NCBI RefSeq assembly: GCF_030052815.1
Contig: NC_079505.1
Location: 25,002,843-25,066,842, forward strand
Reading direction: 5' to 3'
From: Hevea brasiliensis
Taxonomy: Eukaryota > Streptophyta > Magnoliopsida > Malpighiales > Euphorbiaceae
DNA length: 64,000 nt
Every line of letters starts with the position of its first letter. The stretch's first letter is position 1. Shown piece after piece: positions 36,738 to 48,608 of this stretch. Below the pieces are notes generated by a model, which saw only the letters and a program-made list of their open reading frames with translations, did not search any database and was not told where the DNA came from. The position numbers and the translations under genes are program-made.

Positions 36738-38774
36738 TCAAGTTATGAACTTGACTTCTTGCTCAAGCGAGGAGGATTTTGTGGCAGCGACGGGCTGAGG
36801 ATTAACTTGGGGAGTAGTACTGGCGGTAGGTCCGACATAGGTCATTTTAAAATGCTCATGAGGAGTGAAACATGGTTTTGGTGGTGTCGGAGGTGAGGCA
36901 AGATTAGGAGCTGATGTACTGCTTGACGCTCCTTGAGTGAAAACTTGGAAATTATAGTTCCAAGGCATAGCGTGAGTATTGGTGACAGGGAGCTGAGGCA
37001 GAGTTCGGATAACCGTTACTGGCAGTGAGGCTACTGGGGGTGAAAAGGTGATTCTGGGTTTAGAGGTAGAAGCATTCTGGCTGTATCTAGTTGTGTTCAC
37101 CCCCCCCTTCCGTCTTCGACCTTGTCTGGCATCTCAGAACTTTGAGGGATAACAAGTTCTGAACCTCTTGCTTGAATCCCTCACAGTCCCGTAGCTCATG
37201 ATCAGTTGCCCCTCCATGGTAAGGACATCCCGTATCCTTTACTGACCCTGATACCTGAGGGCAAAGGTAGCCTTCCCTCATTGCCAAGGCAAAATTTTCC
37301 TCAAAGTAAGGAATCAGCTCGTCTACCACCAGTGTCGACCTTTCTCCGTCAGACTCTATCATATTTACACCATTGCCCGCATTATGGTTGGGCAACGGGT
37401 TTGAGGTAACATTGGGGAGGGAACCATTTCCCTCAATTTTCAGCCACCCGTTCCGGATTAAAGCGTGCACTCTCCCCCTGAGTGCTCCGCAGTTGTCAGT
37501 TGAATGCCCTTGTGCCCCTCCATGATACTCACAACGGACAGTGGCATCATACCACCTGGGACATGGAGGCTGAATTGGGTCTAGGGGAACTGGTACTATC
37601 TGGTTTATACCGACAAGGTATCGGTATATTTCACTGAGCGGGAGGGGAAGAGGTGGATCAGGGTTTCTTGGGGGTCTTGGGTTGTTTTGTGGTGGTTTCG
37701 GTTGAGCAGGAGAAGGAGGTGGTCTAGGTTGGTAATTTGTAGGTGGGGGATACTGTGGGCGCGGGTGTGGATAATTTGAGAACGGAGGTGGGATGTTTGC
37801 AATTGTTTGGCCATGAGGGGAAGGGTATGGCCGATAGTTATTCTGGGGTAGTGGGGAATAATTGTTCTGCCGGGTGATGGAATGCACCTCACCCTCTCTC
37901 TTTTTGCCAAAGCTGGCAGTCTTCTTTGCAGGATTCTCATTCACCTCCTGCAGTCGCCCCATCCTTAAATTGGCCTCTATTCTCTCACCGGCTTGGATGA
38001 TATCTGAGAAGCTGTTGGAAGTGTTTCCGATCATCAAGTTGAAGTAAGGAGCTTTCAAAGTCTCGATGAACAGAGAGCATAGCTCATTGTCGATCCAGGG
38101 GTGTATACGCCACCTTTTCTCTCCATCTCTGGGCATACTCCTTGAAGCTTTCCTGTCTTTCGCACCAAGTTCGAGGTCCCTCCTTGTGGGGCCACATCGC
38201 GATTAAATTTATCTTTGTTTAAGAAGGCATCGGCTAAATCCTTCCAGAGCGCGGTTGCTCTGTCCAACCGAATACACCACCTCGTGGTGCCCGAGAGGCT
38301 CTCATGAAAGAAGTGGACTAACAGTCTGTCGTCATCTGTCAAAGCGGACATCTTGGCGATATAGGTGGCCAAGTGAATGCGAGGGTCTGAATTCCCGGTG
38401 TACTTGTCCAAATCCGGGACCTTGAATTTGGGTGGCACTACCACGTCCGGCACCAACTTAAGTGACGCCACATCAACCGCGCCGTACATGTTCAGTCCCT
38501 CTATTGCTCTCATTCTTTCCTCTAGAGCAGACAGTTTTTCATTTTCCTTGGTCTTATGTTCTGCTCCTACTGCGTGAAACGCTCCTCCAGTTGGGAGATG
38601 AGGGGTGGAGTGAACTGGAGGGATTAGAATTGAAGGGTATGGGTCGGTGTTTGAAACGGTTGGGTAATGAGAGTAAGGTAGGTCATTATTCATGGTAGCC
38701 GGATTAACAGTGATTGTCGGGTCCGGAATAGGTGACTGAAAGGTAAAAGAAGTTGAAGCTTGGTGAGGATCCAT
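36738..38774 (-). pseudogene. Tat gag, two frameshifts and a stop
   Basis: The start is taken at Met 38774 (MDPHQASTSFTF). Further upstream, to about 38960, gag-like coiled-coil residues (QVFELKDQVSELMRLMREMS) are readable between TAG stops. The capsid core includes FKVPDLDKYTGNSDPRIHL and ESLSGTTRWCIRLDR. Near 38100 the reading moves to a second frame (ELCSLFIETLKAPYFNLMIG). That frame has a Pro-rich section and two Cys/His segments (CEYHGGAQGHSTDNC, CPYHGGATDHELRDC). It returns to the first frame at a run of eight G at 37107-37100, then ends in TGA at 36740. Gag would package the RNA. This copy cannot be made in one piece. Confidence 0.85.
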
Positions 38775-39355
38775 TGTTGTAGGGGGTGGAGGAGGTAGTG
38801 GTAAGTTAGGTTCTGAAGCAGGTTTATTCTAGGACATTTCTCTCATTAGTCTCATAAGTTCTGAGACCTGATCCTTCAATTCGAAAACCTGTCCTTGTAG
38901 GTTCTATACTTGTTCCTAATCTTTCATTATCTTCTTTGTTCGAGATCTTGTTAAGTACACTCGCTTGGGTTGAACCGCGTGCTTGGTCAGACTTGCCCTG
39001 TTTGAAGCAATGTTGATTTTCTGTAGGGAGCAAAAAAAAGGTTTTTAATGAATTTCGAATTTTGTAAAAAAACTAAAAGTCCTGGTCCGGGCGAAGGATA
39101 CAGTGGCGTTTGGGAGCCAGAATGAAATCTGCGAAAGGATAATTGCATCAACTTTATCATGGCATCTTTCGATAGTCTGACTATGAATGACTGGATTGAA
39201 TGCGCATTTATGATACCTGTCCATATGGCGCATTCAATTTTTCACATAACCCTAGCGAGGGAGTTCCTACGGTAGTCATATTATTCATTCACAATTTTGC
39301 TAAACAATGGCCCAAAAATCATTTCATTAACTGAATAATTTGTATACCGTATTCT
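38775..39355 (-). other. Spacer between ORF1 and gag with degenerate gag N-terminus
   Basis: Apart from the coiled-coil gag remnant near 38830-38960, no coding signal is recognised. An open stretch of 69 codons at 39033-38824 is in another frame and does not resemble a protein. Confidence 0.5.
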
Positions 39356-41101
39356 TTACATCAGCCTGGGCTCTGGGAGGTTCTTTATAATGAGATGACA
39401 TTTTCTGAGATACTCATATAACCTTTCTTCTTGTTTGGCAGGGTCAAATGCTTTCAGAGCATACTCGGATTTAGATAATAGTTCTTGTTTTCCCTGTGCT
39501 ATCGTTCTCTCCAGCTGGTCAACATTCTCTTTCAGCTCTTGATAGAGAGCAGCTTGTCTTTCTTTCTCTTTCCTTTCCTTAGCACACTCTTTCAAGATAT
39601 CGTTGATGAGTAGTGCCTGTTCTTTCAATTCGAGCTTCTTCTTTTTGTTTTCTTATTTGTACTCTTCTATGAGTATCTCTTGGTATTTCATTTTTTCCTG
39701 AAGCTTACTATTCAGTACTTCTACTTCTTTTACCTCAGCTTGGAGAGAGTCTTTTTCCTTTTCCCATCGTACCTCTTGCTCTTCGAACCCCATCTTTTCG
39801 GCCCTTGCCTGTTCCCTGAGTCTTCTCACCTTTCTTTTAAGGTTCTAATGTTGGTCCTCCAACTGTTTTATTTGTTCTTGCAGTTCTGAGTTCTCGGTAT
39901 TTGCCTTTTATAGTGAGTCGGCCAGACGATTATTAGCTCCTTCTAATAGGACGTTTCAGCGAGGGTCGCTGTCTTCGAATTCTGCAGTTGAGTGTTCTCG
40001 GTCCCTGTCAGCCCTCCATTCAAGATAATCGCGTGTGGCACTTGGACCTTTAGGCGACCTCTCCATCAGAGAGATGCTTTCCCAAGATCTGCGAGCTATC
40101 TTCAATCCTTCCTCTTCCTTGAGCTCATGGTAGAAATGACTCTGGTGATATTCTTCAATGTTGATTCTGGACTGTGTTGAGCCAAACTGTCTCATTACCA
40201 ATGCCGGAGTGTAACTTGTGTATCCAGTTACTCCGATTAGGGATACCGATTGATTACCTCCCGTGCTGATCAAAATGGATTGACTTGACGTCCACAGTTT
40301 CCTCCAACAGTAATCATGGCTATTGAAACTCAAAATCCGTTCCCGCCACTGCTGTTCATTCTTCGGACTGATTACTAACCGGGTCATCTTCTCAATGAGA
40401 GGCTGGTCAAGGTACCAAGTCAATCCCTTTGTCTCCATAGGACACATGTGACTGATAATCCAGAGGTACAACAATTGAGAACAACACTTAATGGACCCTT
40501 TGCCCTGTTGTCTGCAGTAGGTAAGGGTTAATAAGGTCTCCGCAAGAATTGCCGGTATCGGATTGACCTCCTGCTTTTCTACTGCCCAGAATACTTCCAC
40601 CGTGCTGCAGGTTATGATTCCTGATGGTCCCAGGAACAAAATCAGGCCATAGATTCCCAAGGCGAGTGCCACTGAAGCTCGATCCCACTGTTTCTCTTGG
40701 ATGTATTGATCTAACCACTTCTTGAGATGTGTCCAATACCAACCATACGTGTTTCCTTTGACAGTTTCTTTTGACTTTACTTCTTCTGGGGAAGTACCCA
40801 ACATATGTGCCAATCGTTTCCAGGTCTGCCTATGCTCGAGGTGTAGGTAGATCCGATTCTGCGTTGAATAAGGAATCCCTAGTAATGCCTGATATTCTTC
40901 CATAGTGGGAACTGTATCAATATCATTGAAAGAGAATACCCCATACTTAGGACTCCAAACCGACAGCATGGCCTTTAATGCCGGGATTTGGACCTTGGCT
41001 CGCATTAAGGTTGCAATCCTCCCGTACTTCTCTTCAAATTGTGCCTTGACCTGATCAGGAAACGACCTCCAACCGTTAGACAGACCCTCGAGGCTGTTCA
41101 T
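39356..41101 (-). pseudogene. Tat/Ogre ORF1 upstream of gag, interrupted
   Basis: Open from ATG 41101 (MNSLEGLSNGWRSFPDQVKA) for 381 codons to TGA at 39956. The same frame carries a coiled-coil C-terminal part ending at 39356 (KERQAALYQELKENVDQLER) after further stops, so the original protein was about 580 residues. The first part (LWSVSP-like SVWSPKYGVFSF, VPTMEEYQALLGIPY, GLILFLGPSG) resembles the plant-mobile-domain-like ORF1 of Ogre-type elements. Its biochemical role is not known. No protease, nuclease or metal-binding motif is visible. Its position between the 5' LTR and gag is characteristic of the lineage. Confidence 0.7.
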
Positions 41102-42080
41102 TCTGACCTCAATTTGTTCAGATCCAATGAAGGCAGTAAGCTAGCATATGCCTTAGAAACATCGTTTTGCGGGGGTACTGGACTATGAACTGATTTGGAC
41201 CACAGTTTAGCATTCTAAACTTCTTCTGCCGACTGACTCGAGGATGCCATGTTAAAAATGATGCTTATCCTTTTTACAGACTTTTGGTTTGGTGATGCCT
41301 GCGGGAAAAACTCGTCAGCAGGGTAAATTTAGGTAATTTTGAATTATACTGTTGGCAGGGTGACACATACACATTTATCAAAGTAGGAAAATGTATAGGT
41401 GTTTCAGTAGAATTCAAGATTACCCTCACAAAAATGAACAAAAGAAAACTGAGGCGGTAAGAGTAAGCATACCCCTTTTGTCCTAGAATAGGGAGACTCC
41501 TGATACCGGATGAGTGCTACCTAATTGGATAGTTCTATCTTATAAGGTAGCTTACTACGGCTTTCAGCTATCGTGATAGTTTAGCTCAGGATCTAATTTT
41601 CTAAAAGCCACAGGTTCCCAAATTGCCCCTACTGGAAAAAGTAGAGCCCCATTCTATAGCCATGATATTATCGGGAAAATTCCACGGGTATCACAGTAAA
41701 TAGAACGAGTTTCAATTTGAGCAGAAGCCTTCACGGATACTAACGGGGTAAAACCCACGGTACCGCTACATGACTCCCTCCTACTTTCCTAAATGGGTAA
41801 GAAAGTCCGGGTATAGGGCCGACGTGTGTGAGGACATTATGTGAGTGTTCAGTGTGTGAAGGGACACCTTTACCTCTTCCCAATATAGGGGGATTTTTTT
41901 TCCTTCTTTTTTTATAAAACGAAGAGCGCTGTAGAAATAAAACAAGTAAGACAAACAAAACAGTTAGCAGGAATAACAATAATTAGCATATAAAATATTG
42001 CCGAGTGAGCCCACCTAACTATGATTTGATTGGAAAATTAAATCTACTTTTGGACCTCTAAACTGGGGTCACAATAAGGA
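41102..42080 (-). other. Tat 5' leader
   Basis: Untranslated stretch between the primer-binding site and ORF1. No long open frame, tandem repeat or recognised motif is seen. Confidence 0.6.
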
Positions 42081-42099
42081 TCCCCAGCGGAGTCGCCAA
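42081..42099 (-). other. Primer-binding site of the Tat element
   Basis: On the minus strand TTGGCGACTCCGCTGGGGA starts two bases after the 5' LTR end. TGG at its start matches a tRNA CCA end. The tRNA species was not assigned. Confidence 0.7.
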
Positions 42100-42101
42100 G
42101 C

Positions 42102-45100
42102 TATCGCAAGGGATTTTGCGGTCGCCTGAACGAACCCTCACCGAAGTGGGAAAGAGTGAGGAGTCGCCACTTTAGTTTTGAGGGAAACTAAAGAAAACCA
42201 TTTGTGAAGATAAATTGAAATGAAACCACTTCAAGACAGAGATTCTAGGTTCGGGGTCCGTAAACGGATGGGGAAGGTGTTAGGCACCCCACCTCGTCCC
42301 TTAATAAGGGTAAGTAGATTTAACTTCGCATTCTTTATAAATTAGTTAGGAGGGCTTGAATGGAAATGTTAATCCTTTTGACAAAAGGAATATTTGATTT
42401 TTCACTAATTCGGATTACCCAGATACATAAGTAAATGAGACAACCTTAGTGAGTTACTGTTGCATGTTAGTTTTGTTTGAAGGGCTATTTTATTAGGATT
42501 CAATTTTTGAAATTGGATAAGAACTCTCCTCCGATTTCTTTTGAATATTTATTTAAATTTTAGATTGAGAACCGGATAAGAACTCTCCCCCGATCTCTTT
42601 TAATATTTATTTAAATTTTAGATTGAGAACCGAATAAGAACTCTCCCCCGATCTCTTTTAATATTTATTAAAATTTTTAAGCTTGAGAACCGGATAAGAA
42701 CTCTCCTCCGATCTTTTTTAATATTTATTAAAATTTTTAAGCTTGAGAACCGGATAAGAACTCTCCTCCGATCTCTTTTAATATTTATTAAAATTTTTAA
42801 GCTTGAGAACTGGATAAGAACTCTCCTCCGATCTCTTTTAATATTTATTAAAATCATGGTTGAGGATCGGATAAGAACTCTCCTCCGACCTCTTTTAAAT
42901 TATTTGTTAAAATCATGGTTGAGGATCGGATAAGAACTCTCCTCCGACCTCTTTTAAATTATTAAAATTATGGTTGAGGATCGAATAAGAACTCTCCTCC
43001 GACCTCTTTAGTATTTAAATGGTAGTCGGATAAGGACTTTTCCGATCTCTTTAAATCTTATCTATCGAGAAAGCCTAAGGCTAAGGGTTCTGACATTCAC
43101 AGGTGTCGGGGGGTCTGAATAAGACTTCTGTAACTTATTGGTACCTTAGGACTAGGCAGGGGGTACCAAACCGAATTCTTCGATCTTCCTATGTGGTCGC
43201 CTAGTCAATACCTTTTTGATACCCGATTTATTCCCTTTATTTATCCAAGGTTTGGTTTCACTCTGTATTATGACGTCTTGCCCAATAATCTATTGAGTTA
43301 TTCTAGTGATTCGGCTTCACCATTTTCCTGGCTTATCATTTAGACCTTTCATTATTTCAAAGGAACTCTTAAGTTGCCGTTACCTACATTTTATCCAACC
43401 ACTTATACATTACTCAGGACGAGATGACTTGCGTTCAGAAATAACAAAGATTAACAAAAGCATGGATTGGTTGAAAAGGACATAAATTAGAGGATAACCT
43501 TTCTTTGTATTTTTTAGCGTGATATGAACTTAGAGAAAATAACATGCATAAAAAGAACAAAGGAAATACGTAAAACAAGAACTTAATAAAATGGCAATAT
43601 GAACACTGACCTGTAGGGAGCCGAATCTAATGAACTAATTACAGAATCACAAAACGTAATAAAATTGCAGGTTGATAGTCGGGTGACTAAGGTTCGCCGT
43701 GAAACAAAGAGTGCTTTACTAAAATGCAATCGAGTCAGAATAATACCCGAGTTTAAATGAGATTGAGTGTGGACGATGGAAGTGGTCTAAAGGCGTCAGT
43801 CTTGTCGTCTTCTTCTTTGATCCAATGGCCTCGAGCTCGTCCTTACAAGTCAGATCAACGGTGGAGATTGGAAGGTACAGCGTTGTCATGACATATTCGC
43901 TTTGTCGATGTCCGAAGCGATGCAGGCGTGCGGTTGAGATTTCACCTGCAACGCTTTAACTACCTCGGCTCTGATTATGACGACAGCGGTAGGCGCCTTA
44001 TTCGCTTTGTTTTCTGCTCTCTCTCCTCCTTTCCGATCTTCATGATCATTTTTCGATCTTTTATACTGGCCTTCTCTCTTTTGATCTCTATTATTCCAGT
44101 CCTCCCATTAATCAGGTCCGGTCTGGTCAAAGCATTAATTTCCCTCGATTCCCAAAACGTTCGCTTAGGACTACATATCTCAAATTGAGGGGCGGATGAA
44201 GTTCTATGAGGACAAGCTGGCCGAACAGTCTCGTGTTCTGGCCGAGTGAGACCGTGTTCTTGAGGGAGTTCAGGCGCTCCGAGCTGATGAGGCTGCTCAA
44301 CTCGCTCATTTTGCTGAGGAGCTCAAAGCGAAAGAAGAAGAAATGGTGACCGGAGTGGCCGGTGCTTATGTGAACGCTCACAGAGATCTCCTGGCTGAGC
44401 TCAAGAAGCGTTATCCCGAGGAGGACTTCTCCTGGATGGCAGACCTGGCTCCCGAGGGTGAGGGTGAGGATAGTGAGGAGGAGGCTGAGGGTGAGAGAGG
44501 GGATGGGCAAAATGTAGATCAGGCTGGGGGTGATCCTCCAGCTGAATGATTTGTACAAATTCTGCAATGAAATGAAATGAAATGCCTCTTTTGTTCAGTG
44601 AATGGTTGTGATCGGAAAATCTCTAAATTACTTAAGCACTTGATTGTCTGAGTATATCGAAGCAACTGAAAGTGATTATTAACCTAAGTGTGAGAGATCG
44701 GAAAACACAATGAGCATGAGATCGGTAGGGAACCAACGCTAAACGGGACTTGATTAAAATTGGAGATTTGGCGAACCCACTTAAGATCGAGATCATCATT
44801 ACACCGGATTGGAATCTTAACTTGATTATTCCTAAACTTTAAATGAGAGATCGGTAATAAGACCGGTGACATAAAGATCTAGTGTCGGTTCAATTTTGTT
44901 TGACAAGAGAGATCAGGAATGTACTTGACTGGTCAGGAGATTCGACAATTGGTTTGAGAGGTCGGTGAGTGATTTAATAGACCGGTAAGGCTTTAACTGA
45001 TATGAAGACTTAGCATTGATTCAATTCCTTGTGAGGAGAGATCGGAAATGTGATTTTCTAGCAAAGAGAGATAGGAAATGTAATTGGCTGTCAAAGGGAG

Positions 45101-45195
45101 ACTTAGTGCTGGGGATCAGTTTCAAAGTTTATTGATTCTGGGGACGGTTTCAAAGTTTATTGATTCTGGGGATCAGCCAAAATATGGTGTCGACA
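42102..45195 (-). repeat. 5' LTR of the Tat element
   Basis: 3094 bp. The + strand right end is GGTGTCGACA, as in the other LTR. The left end reads TATCGCAAGG where the sister LTR has TGTCGCAAGG, so one terminal base has changed. Compared with the 3' LTR it has one minisatellite unit fewer, two 29-bp units instead of three near 45112-45168, and a ~425-bp deletion joined near 43786. Confidence 0.92.
44196..44549 (+). pseudogene. Second copy of the antisense LTR ORF, with stop
   Basis: Same length and frame as 28897-29250, but codon 18 (CGA, Arg) is TGA at 44247. Eight substitutions separate the copies by eye. One is synonymous, six are missense and one is the stop. That is what neutral drift since insertion would give. 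Confidence 0.7.
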
Positions 45196-45200
45196 CAATT

Positions 45201-46795
45201 TATCATTGTGTAGCTTTTTGATATAAGCTAGACAACCCCAAATCTTAACATGCTTAAGACTTGGTTTTCTTCCATGCCATATCTCATAAGGTGTGGAAGA
45301 TACTGATTTTGATGGAATCCTATTTAGAATATACAAAGCTGATTCTAATGCAAATCCCCAAAAGGAGATTGGCATATCAGTAGAGCTCATCATACTATGT
45401 ACCATATCTAATAGGGTACAATTTCTCCTTTCAGATACACCATTCAGCTGTGGTGTTCCTGGAAGAGTCAGCTAGAAAACAATGCCATGCTCTCTCAAGT
45501 ATTCATAAAATTCAGTACTCAAGTATTCACCTCCACGATCTGATCGAAGAGCTTTAATACTCTTTCCTGTTTGATTTTCTACTTCAGATTTAAATTCTTT
45601 GAACTTTTCAAAGGATTCATGTTTGTATTTCATCAAATACAAATGCCCAAACCTTGATTTATCATCAGTAAAGGTAATAAAGTAATGAAAACCGCCTCTA
45701 GTCATTTCTCTAAAAGGACCATATACATTACTATGTATTAGCTCTAAAATATTTTCAGCTCTTGCCCCTTGTCCAACAAAAGGTGATCTGGTCATTTTAC
45801 CCTGAAGGCAAGATTCACAAGTTGGAGTAGGCTCAGAGCCCAATGAGGATAAAATCTCCATTTTCTCCAGTTTTGCAATCCTATCTTCTGCAATATTACA
45901 TAATCTTAAGTGCCAAATATATTTTGAACTTGAGTTGATTTTTATCATGGCATTGCATTCTTTTAAATTGCTATACTCTTGGCAGTTCCTATTCCTGTGC
46001 CCATGCTTCTGGCAGTGGAAATACTTTCCTTTGCCTCTATCAGCTTTAGTCTTCCCTTTCTGTTTAGCTATTTTCTTGGAAGGACCAGGAATTTGAGATT
46101 TCTTTTTCTTATTGCCCTTCTTCTTGTTGGACTTTTCAACAGAAGAAGATGCAATCAAAGCTACGTCTTTTCCTTTATTGCCCGGCATATTCTTTTGGGC
46201 AATAACTAACATGTTGAGTAAACCAGCCAAGGTGCATTCCTGCTTAGTCATATGGAAATTTATCACAAAATTCCCAAATGACTCAGGAAGGGACTGAAGG
46301 ATCAAATCCATCTATAGTTGGAAATTCATATTAAAGTCAAGATGTTCCAACTGCTCAATCAGCCGAATCATCTTGTGGACATGATCCCCAACATTCTGTC
46401 CCTTAGACATCCTCATGCGGAACAGCTGTCTAGATATCTCATACCTAGCATTCTTGTTGTGCTCACCATACAACTCTTGTAGGTGAAGGAGGATCTCACT
46501 TGCACTCTGCATGTTCTCATGCTGCTTTTGTAACTTATTACTCATAGAAGCTAGCATGTAACACTTAGCTCTCATATCATGCTCCTTCCACTTGTCCAAA
46601 GTTTCATGTTCCTTTTGAGTGGCCTCTGGAGGTAAGGGGACCAGGAACATTTGAGTCTAGAACATATCCTATATGTTCAAGGTTCAGGACAAGTTTCAGA
46701 TTTCTTAGCCATTCAGATAGATTAGGTCCTGTCAACCTATTGCGATCAAGTATGCTTGCAAGGATATTGGATGGTGGTGGTTGTGGTGTGTTCAT
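45201..46795 (-). pseudogene. Copia gag-integrase, several lesions
   Basis: Starts MNTPQPPPSNILASILDRN with the copia Gag motif LTGPNLSEWLRNLK. One frame change near 46620 and a stop at 46314-46312 break Gag. The zinc knuckle reads YFHCQKHGHRNRNC, so its first cysteine is Tyr. It runs almost directly into the pre-integrase region (YIWHLRLCNIAEDRI), with the protease missing. The integrase finger is damaged (LCN where LCH is expected). The first catalytic Asp is Asn (LIHSNVYGPF). The second is present (LRSDRGGEY). TAG follows HGIVF, and the reading resumes to KKLHNDKL, where the Tat insertion cuts it at 45200. It cannot encode a working polyprotein. Confidence 0.87.
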
Positions 46796-48591
46796 TATTA
46801 TCAGAAAATTAATTATAGAAAATAACCAGATTAATTAGTAAATGTATCATGTAATTAAATAAAATGATTATAGTCTTTTAATCAAATTGGTCCTCCCACT
46901 AACTTAGCGAATCTTACACTTCCAAAGTAGAAAACGGAAATCCTAGTTGGATGGATTTCTAGTGGGTGATTGAATTCTTATAATCCTATTGATCATCCTC
47001 AGGTACATCCATTATTAGAATTACAATAAACTATAAGTAAGCAACTCCTTTCCCATCACATCTCATATGAGGTTCAATCCTTTACCTAGCCCCTAATGCT
47101 CAAAATCTCAGGTACATCCATTATTGACTTATCTTGCATTAGTTAAGTTGATCCCATTGAGCCAGTAAATATGTAAATAATTTTAATGTCCTCAGGTACA
47201 TCCAATATTAGCCACCAAACCATTTACATATTTACAACATCTCATGCTTAACAATTATTCTCAAGAAAATCTCTTAAATTAATTGCATCATATGCAAGTA
47301 TTTAAAATTTCTTAAAATAATTGCCCCAATGGAGGGCCTATGTTATAATTACTTTAATTATAGCATTTCCAACTTAATCATTTGATTGGAAGATTTTGTG
47401 GTCGTCCTAATTACTATTATGGTCTCACTTTGCACATTATCCATTTAGCATGCATATATCATATACTTGCATACATTCCCATACATCTCATGCATTCATG
47501 GATAAACAGTAAATATGGTATGATCATGGACTTTCTAAGGGATTCAATTTTGAGCCACCAAGAATTGAATCAGGGCATTCCTAGGTGCATTTCATTCATT
47601 CATATTACAAGAGTTGCTGAAGGAGTACATAATCAACACTTGATCTTGAATTCCTCCCACTGGTCCTACCAATGCTCTTGACCTCCTTGATCTTCTTGCA
47701 ATTCAATTACATAGTAATCCTTGGCATACCAAGGCGAATTTACAAGAAACAAATAAATGAAATTACAACCCAAAAATATTACAACCTTTATAATACATGC
47801 CCAAAATAAATTAAAATAAATTAATTAATTTACAACCCAAAGAAACATAAAAGAAATAAATCCAATCACATTGGTCTTTTATAGTCCATGATCATCCATC
47901 ATGTATATCACTATTTAACAATTAAATAAAACATACATACTTAAATTAAATTGAATATCTCATATTCAACTTAAAAATTCAGATTTGAATATGATTCAAA
48001 CAAATTTGAAAATTCAAATTTGAATCACATTCAAACAAATTTAAAAATTCATATTTGAATCACATTCAAACAACTTTTAAAATTCAGATTTGAATTACAT
48101 TCAAACAAATTTAAAATTCATAGTTGAATCACATTCAAACAACTTTAAAATTTCAAATTTGAATCACATTCAAACAACTTTTAAAATTCAGATTTGAATC
48201 ACATTTAAACAACTTTAAAAATTCATATTTGAATCACATTCAAACAACTTTAAAAATTCAGATTTGAATCACATTCAAACAACTTTTAAAATTCAGATTT
48301 GAATCACATTCAAACAACTTTAAAAATTCAGATCTGAATCAAAATTTAATTGTGTGATTAAAACACCTAATTAAACATTTTAATTAGTCATAGGATGAAC
48401 CTTAGATTATGTAACAAGTGCAGATTCCAAGGCCAAACCATGCGCACCACTTTGGAAACTATTGATGCGCACCATTGATGGTGATCAAGCACATGCCGCC
48501 ACCTTTGCTTTTTAAACCAGCAATGAATAATCATCTCATGATCAAATCACACAATTAAATCATATATTAAACAATCTAAATAGCAAATATA
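46796..48591 (-). other. Copia 5' untranslated leader
   Basis: Lies between the primer site and gag. It holds three spaced copies of 'caggtacatccattatta' or a close variant (near 47000, 47110 and 47195) and the short-period array at 47975-48345. No coding region is seen. Confidence 0.6.
47975..48345. repeat. ~35-37 bp tandem array in the copia leader
   Basis: About ten units of the form 'tttgaatcacattcaaacaa' plus an AT-rich linker 'ctttaaaaattca'. Each unit contains the inverted pair TTTGAAT/ATTCAAA. Units vary slightly in linker length. Confidence 0.85.
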
Positions 48592-48606
48592 GTGGCTCTG
48601 ATACCA
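48592..48606 (-). other. Primer-binding site of the copia element (initiator Met tRNA)
   Basis: On the minus strand TGGTATCAGAGCCAC lies two bases after the 5' LTR end at 48609. Confidence 0.88.
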
Positions 48607-48608
48607 AT

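Larger units (their letters stand above)
26312..45195 (-). mobile_element. Tat/Ogre-type Ty3/gypsy retrotransposon, nearly complete
   Basis: The element is 18,884 bp and flanked by the 5-bp duplication caatt at 26307-26311 and 45196-45200. Minus-strand order is 5' LTR, primer site, ORF1, gag, PR, intron, RT-RH-aRH-INT, hairpin cluster, tandem array, polypurine tract, 3' LTR. The LTR starts TGTCGACACC. A degenerate RNase H followed by a second archaeal-type RNase H marks the Tat lineage. The extra ORF before gag, the predicted intron before RT and the large size fit Ogre-like members. Pol is intact, but gag and ORF1 carry stops and frameshifts. Confidence 0.92.
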
